Assembly (NCBI GenBank): GCA_001642945.1
Contig: LGRT01000013.1
Span: forward strand, 1 to 64,000
DNA length: 64,000 nucleotides
From: Rhodobacteraceae bacterium SB2
Lineage (GTDB): Bacteria > Pseudomonadota > Alphaproteobacteria > Rhodobacterales > Rhodobacteraceae
Direction: 5' to 3'
Shown: positions 33,662-42,992 of the stretch, piece by piece
How positions within the stretch are numbered: the stretch's first letter is position 1
How the letters are laid out: every line of letters begins with the position of its first letter
The notes under the pieces: model-generated
Told to the model about the DNA's origin: nothing
What the model saw: the letters and a program-made list of their open reading frames with translations, nothing else
Database searches by the model: none
Position numbers and translations under genes: made by a program

Positions 33662-34614
33662 TAGCCATCGACCTGATCCAAAAAACAGCACGCATATTGA
33701 TGGACAAAGCCGCCATCGAAATCCCCCAGGATTACCTTGAAGGATTGGAAGCAGCGGCCAAGACCGAAGATGGCGATTTGTCATCCTTTGTTCTGAAAGC
33801 CATGCTTGAAAATTACGAGGCCGCCAAAGAAGATCGCCGCGCAATGTGCGGCGATACCGGTGTGCCGCGCTGGTTCGTCAAAATGGGCAATGAGGCGCGG
33901 GTAGAGGGCGGGATGACGGCCCTTGAGACGGCGTTGCGCCGTGCCACTGCTGAAGCCACCAATGGGGTGCCATTGCGCCCGAACCGCGTGCATCCGCTGT
34001 GGCGTACCGACCATAATAACAATGTCGGGATCGGCGCCCCCGAAATTGAATATGGGTTTGAGCCGTCTGGAAACTGGATTGATTTGATCACAGTGCATAA
34101 AGGGGGGCTTTTTGGCACTGATTATCGTATGTTGTTTCCCTCGGATGGGATTGAAGGCATCAAGCGCTTCTATCTTGATTGCCTTGTCGCGTTCGGCAAG
34201 CGTGGCCTTGCCTGTCAGCCGGCAATTATAGGCATCGGATTGGGCGGCTCAAAGGATACCTGCATGGCGCTGGGAAAACGCGCTTCGGTGTTGCGCGTGG
34301 TGGGCAGCCGAAACTCTGACCCGAAAATTGCCGCATTGGAAGACCAGTTCAAAGAATTGGGAAATTCTATCGGGATGGGCGCAATGGGATTTGTTGGTAA
34401 AAATATGGTTATCGATTGCAATATCGAGGTGGGCTATTGCCATACAGGGGGCATGCAAATGTCTGTGCACGCGTTTTGTCTTAGCTCTCGCCGGGCGGTG
34501 GCGCGCCTCTTTTCCGATGGGCGCGTTGAATACCGCACCGATCCCGATTGGTTCACCCCCTATCAGCGACGAGAGACTGTGGATTGGGAACCAACAAGGG
34601 AGGCCGCCGAATGA
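33658..34614 (+). CDS. Class I fumarase/tartrate dehydratase-like hydratase, alpha subunit
   Basis: Cytoplasmic iron-sulfur lyase subunit of 318 residues, with Cys in Met-Cys-Gly-Asp-Thr-Gly near residue 62, Gly-Ile-Gly-Leu-Gly-Gly-Ser near 196 and a Cys-His-Thr-Gly-Gly segment near 262. These match the 4Fe-4S binding alpha part of class I fumarases and TtdA-type L-tartrate dehydratase. Its ATG overlaps the flavoprotein stop (ATGA). It acts with the beta subunit encoded next. Confidence 0.85.
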   Translation: MIAIDLIQKTARILMDKAAIEIPQDYLEGLEAAAKTEDGDLSSFVLKAMLENYEAAKEDRRAMCGDTGVPRWFVKMGNEARVEGGMTALETALRRATAEATNGVPLRPNRVHPLWRTDHNNNVGIGAPEIEYGFEPSGNWIDLITVHKGGLFGTDYRMLFPSDGIEGIKRFYLDCLVAFGKRGLACQPAIIGIGLGGSKDTCMALGKRASVLRVVGSRNSDPKIAALEDQFKELGNSIGMGAMGFVGKNMVIDCNIEVGYCHTGGMQMSVHAFCLSSRRAVARLFSDGRVEYRTDPDWFTPYQRRETVDWEPTREAAE

Positions 34615-35279
34615 AACCGCGGGAGATTGTTTTAAGCACCACCCCAAGCGCCGCCGAGATTGCAGAATTGCGCCTTGGCGATATCGTTTACCTTGATGGG
34701 TTGATGTACACGGCCCGCGAGGGCGTCTATACGCGCGCTTTGGATCAGAAAGCCAATATTCCTCTGGAATTGCCCTCGAAAAGCGCTGCAAATTTTCATT
34801 GCTCGCCAGCCGCGCGGATCAATCCGGATGGCTCCTTTGACCTGGGGGCTGTAACCGCAACGGCGAGCTTTCGCTTTGCCAAATGGTTGCCTGAATGGAT
34901 GGCAAAGACCGGTGCCAAATTGATCATTGGTAAAGGCGGCATGTCATCAAAAGATTATAAGGACTATTTTGTGCCCAATGGGGCCGTCTATTTATCAACC
35001 GTGGGCTATGGCACAGGCGCCTTGTTGGGGCGCGGCGTTGAATGCGTTGAGGCGGTGCATTGGACCGAGGAATTGGGGCTGGCACAGGCGATGTGGGTGA
35101 TTAAGTGCAAAAGGATGGGGCCATTCATCGCAGCATCGGACTTGGATGGAAACTGCCTTTTTGAGCGAGAAAATGAAAAGATCAGCCAAAACCTAGACCG
35201 CGTCTATGAAGGCACGAAACCTGCCGTCTTAAAGCGGTTCGGGGAAACCGACGACCGGAACGAGGAACTGATCGGATAG
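34611..35279 (+). CDS. Class I fumarase/tartrate dehydratase-like hydratase, beta subunit
   Basis: Beta subunit of 222 residues with a Lys-Gly-Gly-Met segment and the Thr-Glu-Glu-Leu-Gly motif characteristic of FumA C-terminal domains and TtdB. The ATG at 34611 overlaps the alpha-subunit stop (ATGA). The longer frame from 34548 is inside the alpha gene. Together the subunits should hydrate fumarate or a substituted fumarate. Tartrate dehydration is the alternative. Confidence 0.85.
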   Translation: MKPREIVLSTTPSAAEIAELRLGDIVYLDGLMYTAREGVYTRALDQKANIPLELPSKSAANFHCSPAARINPDGSFDLGAVTATASFRFAKWLPEWMAKTGAKLIIGKGGMSSKDYKDYFVPNGAVYLSTVGYGTGALLGRGVECVEAVHWTEELGLAQAMWVIKCKRMGPFIAASDLDGNCLFERENEKISQNLDRVYEGTKPAVLKRFGETDDRNEELIG

Positions 35280-35590
35280 CCCAGATGGCGATCTGCACTT
35301 ATAGGTTTCAAACCTGCAATCTATGGAAGATCCCGATTTTTAAATGTCAGGTCTGAATCGGACATGGCAAGCCAGAGATCTGCGTATTTCAGTCGCGGCC
35401 AAAACCGGCTGCATCTGGACAGGTCAGTATGGTTTCACGCGCCCTTTGCTAAAATCGTCCGAGCCACGCATATATGACAGGCGATATTGTCAGACATGCA
35501 TAAAGTACCGGCGCGGCTTGGAGTCCAGAGGGCCCGTTTGTTACTCTCAGAATGGCCGCGTTTCTCAAAAAGGCTGTTCGCATTCTACGT
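35280..35590. other. Gap between the hydratase and LysR genes
   Basis: About 310 bases between convergent genes. I see no gene and no clear T-tailed hairpin. The rightward frame from 35344 runs into the LysR gene on the other strand and has no family resemblance. Confidence 0.45.
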
Positions 35591-36496
35591 TTAAATTTGC
35601 TTATTCGCTTCAATTTCTAGGCGACCGATTGCAACGGCTTCCTGGATCGCGGTGTTTAAAGCGTCAAGCATTTGTGATTTTGGATTGTCACTGCGATAGA
35701 TCAGGATCAATTGTCTGCTTGGGGCATCTTCCCCCAAAGCGATCCGTTTAACGGGCAGTGGATTGGGGCTTTGAACGCATCTTTTTGGAACGATTGAAAC
35801 CCCGAGATTTGCCGCCACCATACTGGCGATCGATTCAAGGCTTTCAAGTTCCATCGTTTCCTCGACTTGAATTTTATACCGCTGCAACCATTCGTCGATA
35901 AGCCGCCCCACAACGGCGTTACGGGTGAAGCGTATGAACGGGTTTTTTGCCAAAAGTTCTGTTGGTTCATCCGTTTGGGTGTTTTGCGAGGCCAGCAAAT
36001 GCATGGCCTCAGTGGCAATGAACTTTGAGCCAATCGATCTTGGTAAAAACTCTGGCCGTGATATGATTGCAGCGTCTAATCTGCCCCTCTCAATTTCAGC
36101 GATAAGATTTAAAGTAAGCCCGGGATTCACGCGAACATGCACGTCATTGAAGCGTTTTTTAAGCAAATTTACGGTCAAGGGTGTTAACCCTGTCAATGTT
36201 GTCGGCAACGCACCAAGCGCAATTTCTCCTGATAAACCGGTATCTTCCAATACTGAGGGCACGATATCCTCATACGCATGAACGACCTTTCTGGCTTTCT
36301 TTACAATTTCTCGTCCAATTGGCGTTAATTCGGGGGTACGTTTTGACCGGTCAAATAAAGTAACCGCCCACTCATCTTCCAAAGCTTTCATTTGTTGGCT
36401 GACAGCCGCGTGGGTAATGAACACATCATCGGCGGCAGCGCTGAAAGTGTGGTTATTATCAATCGCGATAAGCGTTTTCAGCATTCTAATAGTCAT
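35591..36496 (-). CDS. LysR-family transcriptional regulator
   Basis: Protein of 301 residues with an N-terminal winged helix (about 1-60) and a substrate-binding co-inducer domain. It points toward the hydratase operon's 3' end and its start faces the aldehyde dehydrogenase gene across 484 bases. It is the natural candidate regulator of the flanking dicarboxylate and aldehyde genes. A perfect GTTAAG-N5-CTTAAC dyad lies 58 bases upstream of its start. The co-inducer is unknown. Confidence 0.88.
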   Translation of the reverse strand: MTIRMLKTLIAIDNNHTFSAAADDVFITHAAVSQQMKALEDEWAVTLFDRSKRTPELTPIGREIVKKARKVVHAYEDIVPSVLEDTGLSGEIALGALPTTLTGLTPLTVNLLKKRFNDVHVRVNPGLTLNLIAEIERGRLDAAIISRPEFLPRSIGSKFIATEAMHLLASQNTQTDEPTELLAKNPFIRFTRNAVVGRLIDEWLQRYKIQVEETMELESLESIASMVAANLGVSIVPKRCVQSPNPLPVKRIALGEDAPSRQLILIYRSDNPKSQMLDALNTAIQEAVAIGRLEIEANKQI

Positions 36497-36553
36497 AAAC
36501 GAACCTATTTTTTATATTTTATATTACTGAACCTACTCAATTATATTTAAAAT

Positions 36554-36570
36554 GTTAAGTTGAGCTTAAC
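36554..36570. promoter_or_regulatory. GTTAAG-N5-CTTAAC dyad upstream of the LysR gene
   Basis: Perfect six-base arms with a five-base spacer, 58 bases upstream of the LysR start. Position and size suit a LysR autoregulatory site. Confidence 0.45.
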
Positions 36571-36864
36571 CTTTTTCGATGAGCAGGGGTTAAAACCTGC
36601 ATGATCGATCGGGGTTGCAATTTATTCCTCTATAGATCTTTCTGAATGCCAAATTATGCCATCGCATTGGGTTTGAGGCGGCTGGTGTAAAGTTTTAAGG
36701 CGCGCAGTACTCTTGCCTGAAAACAAATTCTATTCGTGAATTTAAACACATAGATATTCTTAAGGCTGCAGGTAACGAAGCGGATAAGCGCGTTGCTTTA
36801 AACAAGAATATCCACCAAATTTATGCGTGACGCCGGATTTTCAACCGCTATTCCATTAATTTAT

Positions 36865-36907
36865 CTTACAAAAAATGTAAATCTGTTTTGCTTTTATGTA
36901 GATTTAC
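36865..36907. promoter_or_regulatory. Overlapping dyads upstream of the aldehyde dehydrogenase gene
   Basis: Two nested inverted repeats. TTACA-AAAAA-TGTAA is at 36866-36880 (also readable as CTTAC-N7-GTAA, the arms and spacing seen before the TRAP operon). A perfect GTAAATCT ... AGATTTAC pair is at 36877-36907 with a 15-base spacer. They end 73 bases before the ATG at 36981, a normal place for an activator site. Confidence 0.5.
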
Positions 36908-36980
36908 TTTCAGCTATCAACGAATAAGCGCGCTCTTGATAGGCCGCTTCACTCAAAACACGAGATCCGAAAGAACGCAA

Positions 36981-38447
36981 ATGGCCGATTTCAAAGGTAT
37001 GTTGCAACAGTCGAACCTTATTGGTGGCGCCTGGTGCAATGCTGATAACGGGGCGACGCTTGATGTTTGCAATCCCGCAAATGGTATCAAACTTGGCACT
37101 ATTCCAAATTGTGGCGCTGTGGAAACGGGGCGCGCGATCACGGCTGCGTCTACGGCCTTCACCGACTGGTCATCCAGCGATTTAAGTTTTCGGGTTAACT
37201 TACTGCATAAACTGCATGATGCCCTAATGGATAATCAAAATCCACTGGCGCATTTACTGACCGCAGAGCAGGGTAAACCCTTAGCCGAGGCGATGGGCGA
37301 AATAGCGATTGGAGCGGCTTATATTCGATGGTTTGCCGAAGAAGTGCGCCGCGCCAAAGGCGAGATAATTCCCGCGCCCTCCCAAGATCGGCAGCTTTTG
37401 GTTACCCGCCACCCGGTGGGTGTGGTCGGGGCGATAACGCCTTGGAATTTTCCATCTTCGATGCTGGCTCGCAAACTTGGCCCTGCTTTGGCCGCGGGCT
37501 GTACGATCGTGGCCAAACCGGCAAGCGCCACCCCCTATTCTGGTTTGGCATGGGGAAAATTATGCCAAGATGTGGGATTTCCAAACGGGGTCGTCAATAT
37601 CGTTACGGGATCTGCGCGCGCCATTGGCGCTGCGGTAATGGCCAGTTCTGAGATCCAAAAAGTCACCTTCACAGGCTCGACGGATGTGGGCAAAATTTTG
37701 ATCCAACAATCTGCAGAAACGGTCAAAAAACTATCGATGGAATTGGGGGGCAACGCGCCTTTCATCGTGTTTGATGATGCTGATCTTGATGCCGCGATTG
37801 AAGGCGCGATGATCGCTAAATATAGAAATATGGGCCAGACCTGTGTGTGCACCAATCGATTTTATGTTCAAGCGGGCATTCATGACCGTTTTGTTGAACG
37901 ACTGAAACGAGCAACTGAAGCTTTAGTGGTTGGCGACGGTTCAATAAGTGGCGTTGAGCAAGGCCCTTTGATCGATGAAGCCGCGGTTGTCAAAGTAGAG
38001 CAGATGATTGCTGATGCCGTGTCAAAGGGGGCTTTGGTGGTCTCTGGCGGATCGCGGCATAAGATTGGCAGCACCTTTTTTGAACCGACCATTATTTCCG
38101 GCGCGACCGAAAAGATGCAATTTGCCACTGAAGAAATATTTGGGCCCGTATCCGCTATTTTTAAATTTGAAACAGAAGACGAAGTGATCGCCGCGGCCAA
38201 TGCAACAGAGTTTGGGTTGGCCGCCTATGCGTATACAAGCTTGCTCGGGCGCATGTTTCGATTAAATTCAAAGCTGCAATACGGGATGATCGGAATAAAT
38301 TCTGGGTTGATCACGACGGTCGAGGCGCCCTTTGGCGGTTTAAAAGAAAGTGGTATGGGCAAAGAAGGTGGCAGCCAAGGGCTAGATGATTACATGTCTG
38401 TAAAATATATGTGCATCGCGGGCCTGACGGCCGGCCCTTGTGATTAA
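36981..38447 (+). CDS. NAD(P)-dependent aldehyde dehydrogenase (succinate-semialdehyde type)
   Basis: Cytoplasmic dehydrogenase of 488 residues with the aldehyde dehydrogenase glutamate motif (Glu-Leu-Gly-Gly-Asn near 253) and catalytic Cys288 in Gly-Gln-Thr-Cys. Its overall length and sequence match the GabD group, so a semialdehyde such as succinate semialdehyde is likely. The ATG at 36981 is chosen because the similarity starts there. The frame open from 36888 adds a low-quality stretch crossing the dyads. A zinc alcohol dehydrogenase follows 48 bases later, so the pair may oxidise an alcohol to an acid through the aldehyde. Confidence 0.88.
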   Translation: MADFKGMLQQSNLIGGAWCNADNGATLDVCNPANGIKLGTIPNCGAVETGRAITAASTAFTDWSSSDLSFRVNLLHKLHDALMDNQNPLAHLLTAEQGKPLAEAMGEIAIGAAYIRWFAEEVRRAKGEIIPAPSQDRQLLVTRHPVGVVGAITPWNFPSSMLARKLGPALAAGCTIVAKPASATPYSGLAWGKLCQDVGFPNGVVNIVTGSARAIGAAVMASSEIQKVTFTGSTDVGKILIQQSAETVKKLSMELGGNAPFIVFDDADLDAAIEGAMIAKYRNMGQTCVCTNRFYVQAGIHDRFVERLKRATEALVVGDGSISGVEQGPLIDEAAVVKVEQMIADAVSKGALVVSGGSRHKIGSTFFEPTIISGATEKMQFATEEIFGPVSAIFKFETEDEVIAAANATEFGLAAYAYTSLLGRMFRLNSKLQYGMIGINSGLITTVEAPFGGLKESGMGKEGGSQGLDDYMSVKYMCIAGLTAGPCD

Positions 38448-38495
38448 TTAAGAGAACGCGGGCTTCCAGCCGAAGAATGATGCGAAGGGGTTTCA

Positions 38496-39530
38496 ATGCG
38501 CGCAGCACTTATAAAAGCTTTTAACGAAGATCTCTCAATAGAAACAGTTCCAGATCCTGACTGCCCCGAAAATGGGGTGGTTCTTGAAGTCGCCGCTTGC
38601 GGTGTGTGCCGTTCTGATTACCACGGTTGGGTTGGTGGCCACCCGAAAGTCACGCCCGGTTCAATTCTGGGGCATGAATATTGCGGCACGGTTGTTGAGG
38701 CGGGCCCTCGGGCAACTTATAGCATTGGAGATAAACTGATCGCCCCCTTTATTTTGGGCTGTGGAAGTTGCGGCGCCTGTCAGATGGGCGCCTCAAACAC
38801 GTGCGAAAGCGCGATCGTACCGGGCTTTGGAAGCCCTGGCGCTTATGCCGAGTTTGTGGCTGTGCCCTTCGATCATAATCTTGTGCATTTACCCGAAAAC
38901 ATGTCACCCGCGCTCGCCGCAGGTCTTGGATGCCGCGTAACAACCGCTTGGCACGCATTAACCGACAGGGCCAATCTGCGCGCGGGGGAATGGGTGGCTG
39001 TTCATGGCACAGGCGGAATTGGCTTATCCGCCTTATTGCTCGCAAAAATGTTAGGCGCACGCGTGGTGGTGGTGGATGTTGTAGAAGAAAAACTGGCGCA
39101 TGCGCGGCACTTGGGCGCGGATGCGGCCGTCAACGCCTTGCAGGGCGATGTCGCGGCAAAGATCCGCGACATAACTTCTGGCGGCGCGCAAGTCTCGATT
39201 GAGGCGCTTGGGCATGAAATCACAACGAATGCATCCGTTGAATGCCTTGCAACTTTGGGCCGGCATGTTCATGTTGGCATGCCGTCAGGCGATGGCATGA
39301 TGCATATCAACATGCGGGCAATATATGCCAAACAACTTGCATTTTACGGAACAAGAGGCATGCCCGCTTGGAAATATCCGTCATTGCTAAGCATGATTGA
39401 GCGTGGCGATGTTGACCTAAGCCCAATGCTTGATCGAGAAATTTCGCTTTCAGCGGCAAGTTCTGAACTGCGCGCAATGAGCGGCCCAACCCCTCCGGGA
39501 ACGGCAGTGATCACCGCATTTTCGGGGTAA
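38496..39530 (+). CDS. Zinc-dependent alcohol dehydrogenase (MDR family)
   Basis: Dehydrogenase of 344 residues with the catalytic-zinc residues Cys37 and Gly-His-Glu near 61-63. A four-Cys structural zinc cluster (Cys-Gly-x-Cys-Gly-x-Cys-x7-Cys near 89-103) and a Rossmann NAD site (Gly-Thr-Gly-Gly-Ile-Gly near 169-174) complete the layout. It is probably co-transcribed with the aldehyde dehydrogenase. The alcohol substrate is unknown, and hydroxy acids or diols of the dicarboxylate pathway are candidates. Confidence 0.85.
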   Translation: MRAALIKAFNEDLSIETVPDPDCPENGVVLEVAACGVCRSDYHGWVGGHPKVTPGSILGHEYCGTVVEAGPRATYSIGDKLIAPFILGCGSCGACQMGASNTCESAIVPGFGSPGAYAEFVAVPFDHNLVHLPENMSPALAAGLGCRVTTAWHALTDRANLRAGEWVAVHGTGGIGLSALLLAKMLGARVVVVDVVEEKLAHARHLGADAAVNALQGDVAAKIRDITSGGAQVSIEALGHEITTNASVECLATLGRHVHVGMPSGDGMMHINMRAIYAKQLAFYGTRGMPAWKYPSLLSMIERGDVDLSPMLDREISLSAASSELRAMSGPTPPGTAVITAFSG

Positions 39531-39728
39531 AAACACGTATATCTCGAGCTTGGCCTTAAATCGAAGCCCGATATCTAGGGTGGTTAAAATATTGATCCAA
39601 GGGCAAAAAGTTGGTCTTTCCCTTTGCGAAAAGCTCAAATTTCAACGGCCCAGCGCTGACTTCGAGGTGACAGATCTTCGCCCGCGGGGTAAACAATAAA
39701 AATAGCCCTTTGGAGCCCATAATATTGA

Positions 39729-40352
39729 ATGAGCGATACCCCGAAAATAGCACCAACGCGCACTGTTCGCGGGGTTGACCTATGGGAAACATGGCTTTCT
39801 GCAGAACACCAAATACAAATGTTGGCGGATATAAGACGTATTGTGTCACAAGCGCCTCTCTTTGAGCCAATCACTCCATCCGGGAAAAAAATGAGCGTCC
39901 GTATGACATCTGCTGGCCGCTATGGCTGGGTCACGGATAAAAGGGGCTACCGCTATCAGCCAAACCATCCAACCGGTACGAAATGGCCCCCTATTCCCCG
40001 ATCTGTTTTAAACGTCTGGCATACTCTGTCAGACACAAGCCGCAGCCCAGATTGTTGTTTGGTTAATTTCTACCAAACTGGCGCCCGCATGGGGTTGCAT
40101 CAAGATCGTGATGAGGCAGACTTTGAGCAACCCGTCATATCAATTTCTTTGGGAGACGAGGCCCTTTTTCGTATCGGCAGTGAAGCGAAAGGCGGCAAAA
40201 CCGAAAGCCTTTGGCTGCGCTCGGGCGACGTTATTCGCATTGGTGGCGCGGCCCGTCTGATCCATCATGGGATAGATCGTATCAAAAGCGGCAGCTCAAC
40301 ACTTTTAAAAAATGGTGGCAGGATTAATCTCACTTTACGGGTGGTGTCTTAA
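39729..40352 (+). CDS. alkB: AlkB-type alpha-ketoglutarate-dependent DNA repair dioxygenase
   Basis: 2OG-Fe(II) dioxygenase of 207 residues that repairs alkylated bases. The iron ligands His124, Asp126 and His180, and the 2-oxoglutarate arginines Arg198 and Arg204, keep the spacing of E. coli AlkB (131, 133, 187, 204, 210) to within one residue. The Asn-x-Tyr before the HxD motif is also present. It is a single gene with no ada or alkA neighbour. Confidence 0.9.
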   Translation: MSDTPKIAPTRTVRGVDLWETWLSAEHQIQMLADIRRIVSQAPLFEPITPSGKKMSVRMTSAGRYGWVTDKRGYRYQPNHPTGTKWPPIPRSVLNVWHTLSDTSRSPDCCLVNFYQTGARMGLHQDRDEADFEQPVISISLGDEALFRIGSEAKGGKTESLWLRSGDVIRIGGAARLIHHGIDRIKSGSSTLLKNGGRINLTLRVVS

Positions 40353-40896
40353 GACCCCCATTTATATAATTTGCCTTTAAAGTTCTTTCTGGGTTTGAAC
40401 ACAGAAAATCTCTTTAAATATAGTCGGCGTAACCTATGGAAATCGGTTATAAGCATCGCTTAAAAGGCGCATTCAGAAATGTGAGCCTTCTCAAAAAAGG
40501 GTTCCAAACCCGCAGTTTCACACCCCGCGCACAAATAGCGCTCCGTTCAAAAATACCATCAAACCAACCAGTTACTGAGACAACGCTTAAAAGCAGAAAA
40601 CCCTTATTCGAAACAACCAAAATCAGTGGCCCTGAGAAATTAGTGTCATCTTTAGAAGGCCTAGAAGGCGATCATAAGACTAAGCAAACCTTTGCGACTG
40701 GATGAATACCTGCCGTCGCGGAAGACATTTTAAGCCTTGGCAAGATAATAAATTGGCGCCTCAAATAGACTGGCGGATTGCCTGTAATTTAATCGAAATT
40801 CGTAACGCGCGGTAAAACTGTTTTTCTTAGTCTTCTTTATGCTAGATTATCGGCGGGGTTGCATCACACTGTCAGCTCGATTTAGGGAGATATTCT
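40353..40896. other. Gap with one doubtful short ORF
   Basis: About 540 bases between alkB and the cyclase gene. The only candidate gene is a basic, Ser/Thr/Lys-rich frame of 89 codons at 40436-40705 with no ribosome site. It may be a real hypothetical protein, but I cannot support it. The cyclase promoter should lie near 40800-40890. Confidence 0.45.
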
Positions 40897-42702
40897 ATGG
40901 GCGATGTTAAAAGAAAGTTTGCAACAATTCTTGCAACAGATTGCGTGGGCTTCAGCAAACATATGCTGGAAGATGAACAGTCAACCTTTGAAAGCTTAAA
41001 CGCCTGCCGCGAAATCATTGACTCGCTTATCGAACAACATGGTGGCCGAATTTTTCATACTGCGGGAGATTCCGTGCTTGCCGATTTTGAAAGCCCAATT
41101 GAAACCGTGAACTGCGCCATCAAATTCCAAGAAGCCATCCAAGAGCGCAATGAAACAATTTCAGATAAGGATCCGCGGCGAAAATTACTTTGGAGAATTG
41201 GGATCCACTCAGATGACGTAATCTTCGAGAAGGACAATGTATATGGCAATGGCGTCAATATCGCAGCGCGCCTCGAAGCCCAATGCGCGCCCGGTCAAAT
41301 TCTTGTTTCCAGGGTGATTAATGAGCAGGTTGCCTCTCGAATCGAAGCGATTTCGCGGGCGGCCGGAACCAAAAAACTGAAAAATATCTCAAGCGAATTT
41401 GAGGTTTTTACCATTTCCACCGATAAAACAAATAATCTTGAAAGCGCAGACCTCTCTGAAGAACAAGAAGAAACAGACCGAACACAAAAGCCAACGCTGT
41501 CTATGCTGCCCTTTAAGAACCTTAATGAAAACGAAGATAGCTCTTTTTTAATCGATGGCGTCTATGAAGACATCCTGACCGAGCTTTCTATGGTAAGGCA
41601 GCTTTCCATTGTTTCGCGCCAATCAAGCGTGAACTTTGCCGATAGCGATAAGGAATTAGATGATTTCATCGCTCAGTTTAAAGTCAATTACCTCATCCAA
41701 GGCTCGATTAGATCATCCGGCTCAAAGGTACGCGTTACGGTTTCACTATTAGAGGCTGATACTAAAGAAATCGTTTGGAGCAAGCGGTTTGACCGGAAGT
41801 TGGACGATATATTCGAAGTTCAGGATGAGATCGTTCGCAGCGTAACACAGGCGATTTTAGGCGAAATTGAGCTGGCCAGCTTAAACCGAGCAAAACGTAA
41901 ACCCACCCAAAATATGAGCTCTTATGAATTCCTTCTGAGGGGGAAAGAGGGGCATCATGCGATCGACAAGGATGCCAATGCGCACGCGCTTGAAATGTTC
42001 GATAAAGCCATCGCAGCAGACTCTGCTAATGCGCAAGCTTATGCATGGAAGGCCTGCACTATGGGGCAAGCATTGGGCCGTGGATGGATAGAGAAATCGC
42101 TTGAAGAGGTTATGCCTGAATTTAATAAATTGATGGATCACGCCGTCAAAGCAGATCCCAATGATTTCGAGCTTCACAGGCTTTTATGCGGCATAAGCAC
42201 CATGACAGGAAAATTTAAAGCGGCCGTTGAACATGGGAAAAAAGCCTATGATATGGTGCCGAATGATCCAAGAATTTTGCAACAATACGGCGAAATTCTA
42301 TTGAAAACGGGCAAAACCAAACAGGGCTGTGATTTAACATTGCTCGCGTTGGAATATGATCCGGTGGCGCAGGGTCAAACCAATAGTGATAAACGCAAAA
42401 GCGATGCTGTTTTTGGGTGCTTGATGGATGATCGGGTTGAACTGGGGTTGGAACTGGCGGAAGAAATTGAGGCTTGTTCGGAAAATATACTTCTGTTCGC
42501 CGCAGCGCTCTCAGTGGCAAAATATGGCTCTTTAGAGCAGTGCCCTTGGCTGATCAAGGATCTGAAAACCTGCGATTTTGAAGGGCTGGAAGCAGCGATT
42601 GAAGAAATGGGGAGATACGACGTGGTGGTTCAAAGCACCTTACGAGAGGTGTTTCTGGATCACGTTGCAAAGCTGCAACCCAAATTGCAATTGGTAAGCT
42701 GA
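40897..42702 (+). CDS. Class III nucleotidyl cyclase-like protein with TolB-like and TPR regions
   Basis: Cytoplasmic protein of 601 residues. A class III cyclase homology domain (about 7-165) is followed by a TolB/FlgO-like region (about 190-330) and a TPR-rich C-terminal half (about 340-560). The metal-binding Asp15 and Asp58 and the transition-state Asn121 and Arg125 are present. The usual adenine-selecting Lys position before the GDS motif is His54. It may make cAMP, another nucleotide, or act as a sensor. A GGGAG ribosome site lies before the ATG. It stands alone. Confidence 0.82.
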   Translation: MGDVKRKFATILATDCVGFSKHMLEDEQSTFESLNACREIIDSLIEQHGGRIFHTAGDSVLADFESPIETVNCAIKFQEAIQERNETISDKDPRRKLLWRIGIHSDDVIFEKDNVYGNGVNIAARLEAQCAPGQILVSRVINEQVASRIEAISRAAGTKKLKNISSEFEVFTISTDKTNNLESADLSEEQEETDRTQKPTLSMLPFKNLNENEDSSFLIDGVYEDILTELSMVRQLSIVSRQSSVNFADSDKELDDFIAQFKVNYLIQGSIRSSGSKVRVTVSLLEADTKEIVWSKRFDRKLDDIFEVQDEIVRSVTQAILGEIELASLNRAKRKPTQNMSSYEFLLRGKEGHHAIDKDANAHALEMFDKAIAADSANAQAYAWKACTMGQALGRGWIEKSLEEVMPEFNKLMDHAVKADPNDFELHRLLCGISTMTGKFKAAVEHGKKAYDMVPNDPRILQQYGEILLKTGKTKQGCDLTLLALEYDPVAQGQTNSDKRKSDAVFGCLMDDRVELGLELAEEIEACSENILLFAAALSVAKYGSLEQCPWLIKDLKTCDFEGLEAAIEEMGRYDVVVQSTLREVFLDHVAKLQPKLQLVS

Positions 42703-42992
42703 TATCAGACCGTCTGTCGCTTAATTTGCGCCCGGTAATTTTGGGTTAGGCTCACAAAGTTCCAAGCCTGATGGTTTATTTTTAGCGCATGGTGCCCGTA
42801 GATTTAAAGATCGCGTGACACGTGCGCGCAGGCTCAGCTTACAGCCATGCAATTATCGGTGCCGCATGGATACAGCGCCCGGAAGCGCTTTGTGAGGCCA
42901 GTTTTAAGGAGCCGTTCTACCTGAACTGGCCCACAACTAGCCGTTCTAATATCCAAGAGGCTGCCGTTTCGTCAGACCCATGTCAGAGGGTT

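Larger units (their letters stand above)
36497..36980. other. Divergent regulatory region, LysR and aldehyde dehydrogenase
   Basis: AT-rich gap of 484 bases with no gene. It holds a dyad at 36554-36570, one at 36865-36880 and a larger one at 36877-36907, all described separately. Operators and promoters for both genes are expected here. Confidence 0.6.

Noticed and set aside
40436-40705. 89-codon basic frame between alkB and the cyclase
   Set aside because: No ribosome site, low complexity, no recognised family. Left as a doubtful hypothetical only.
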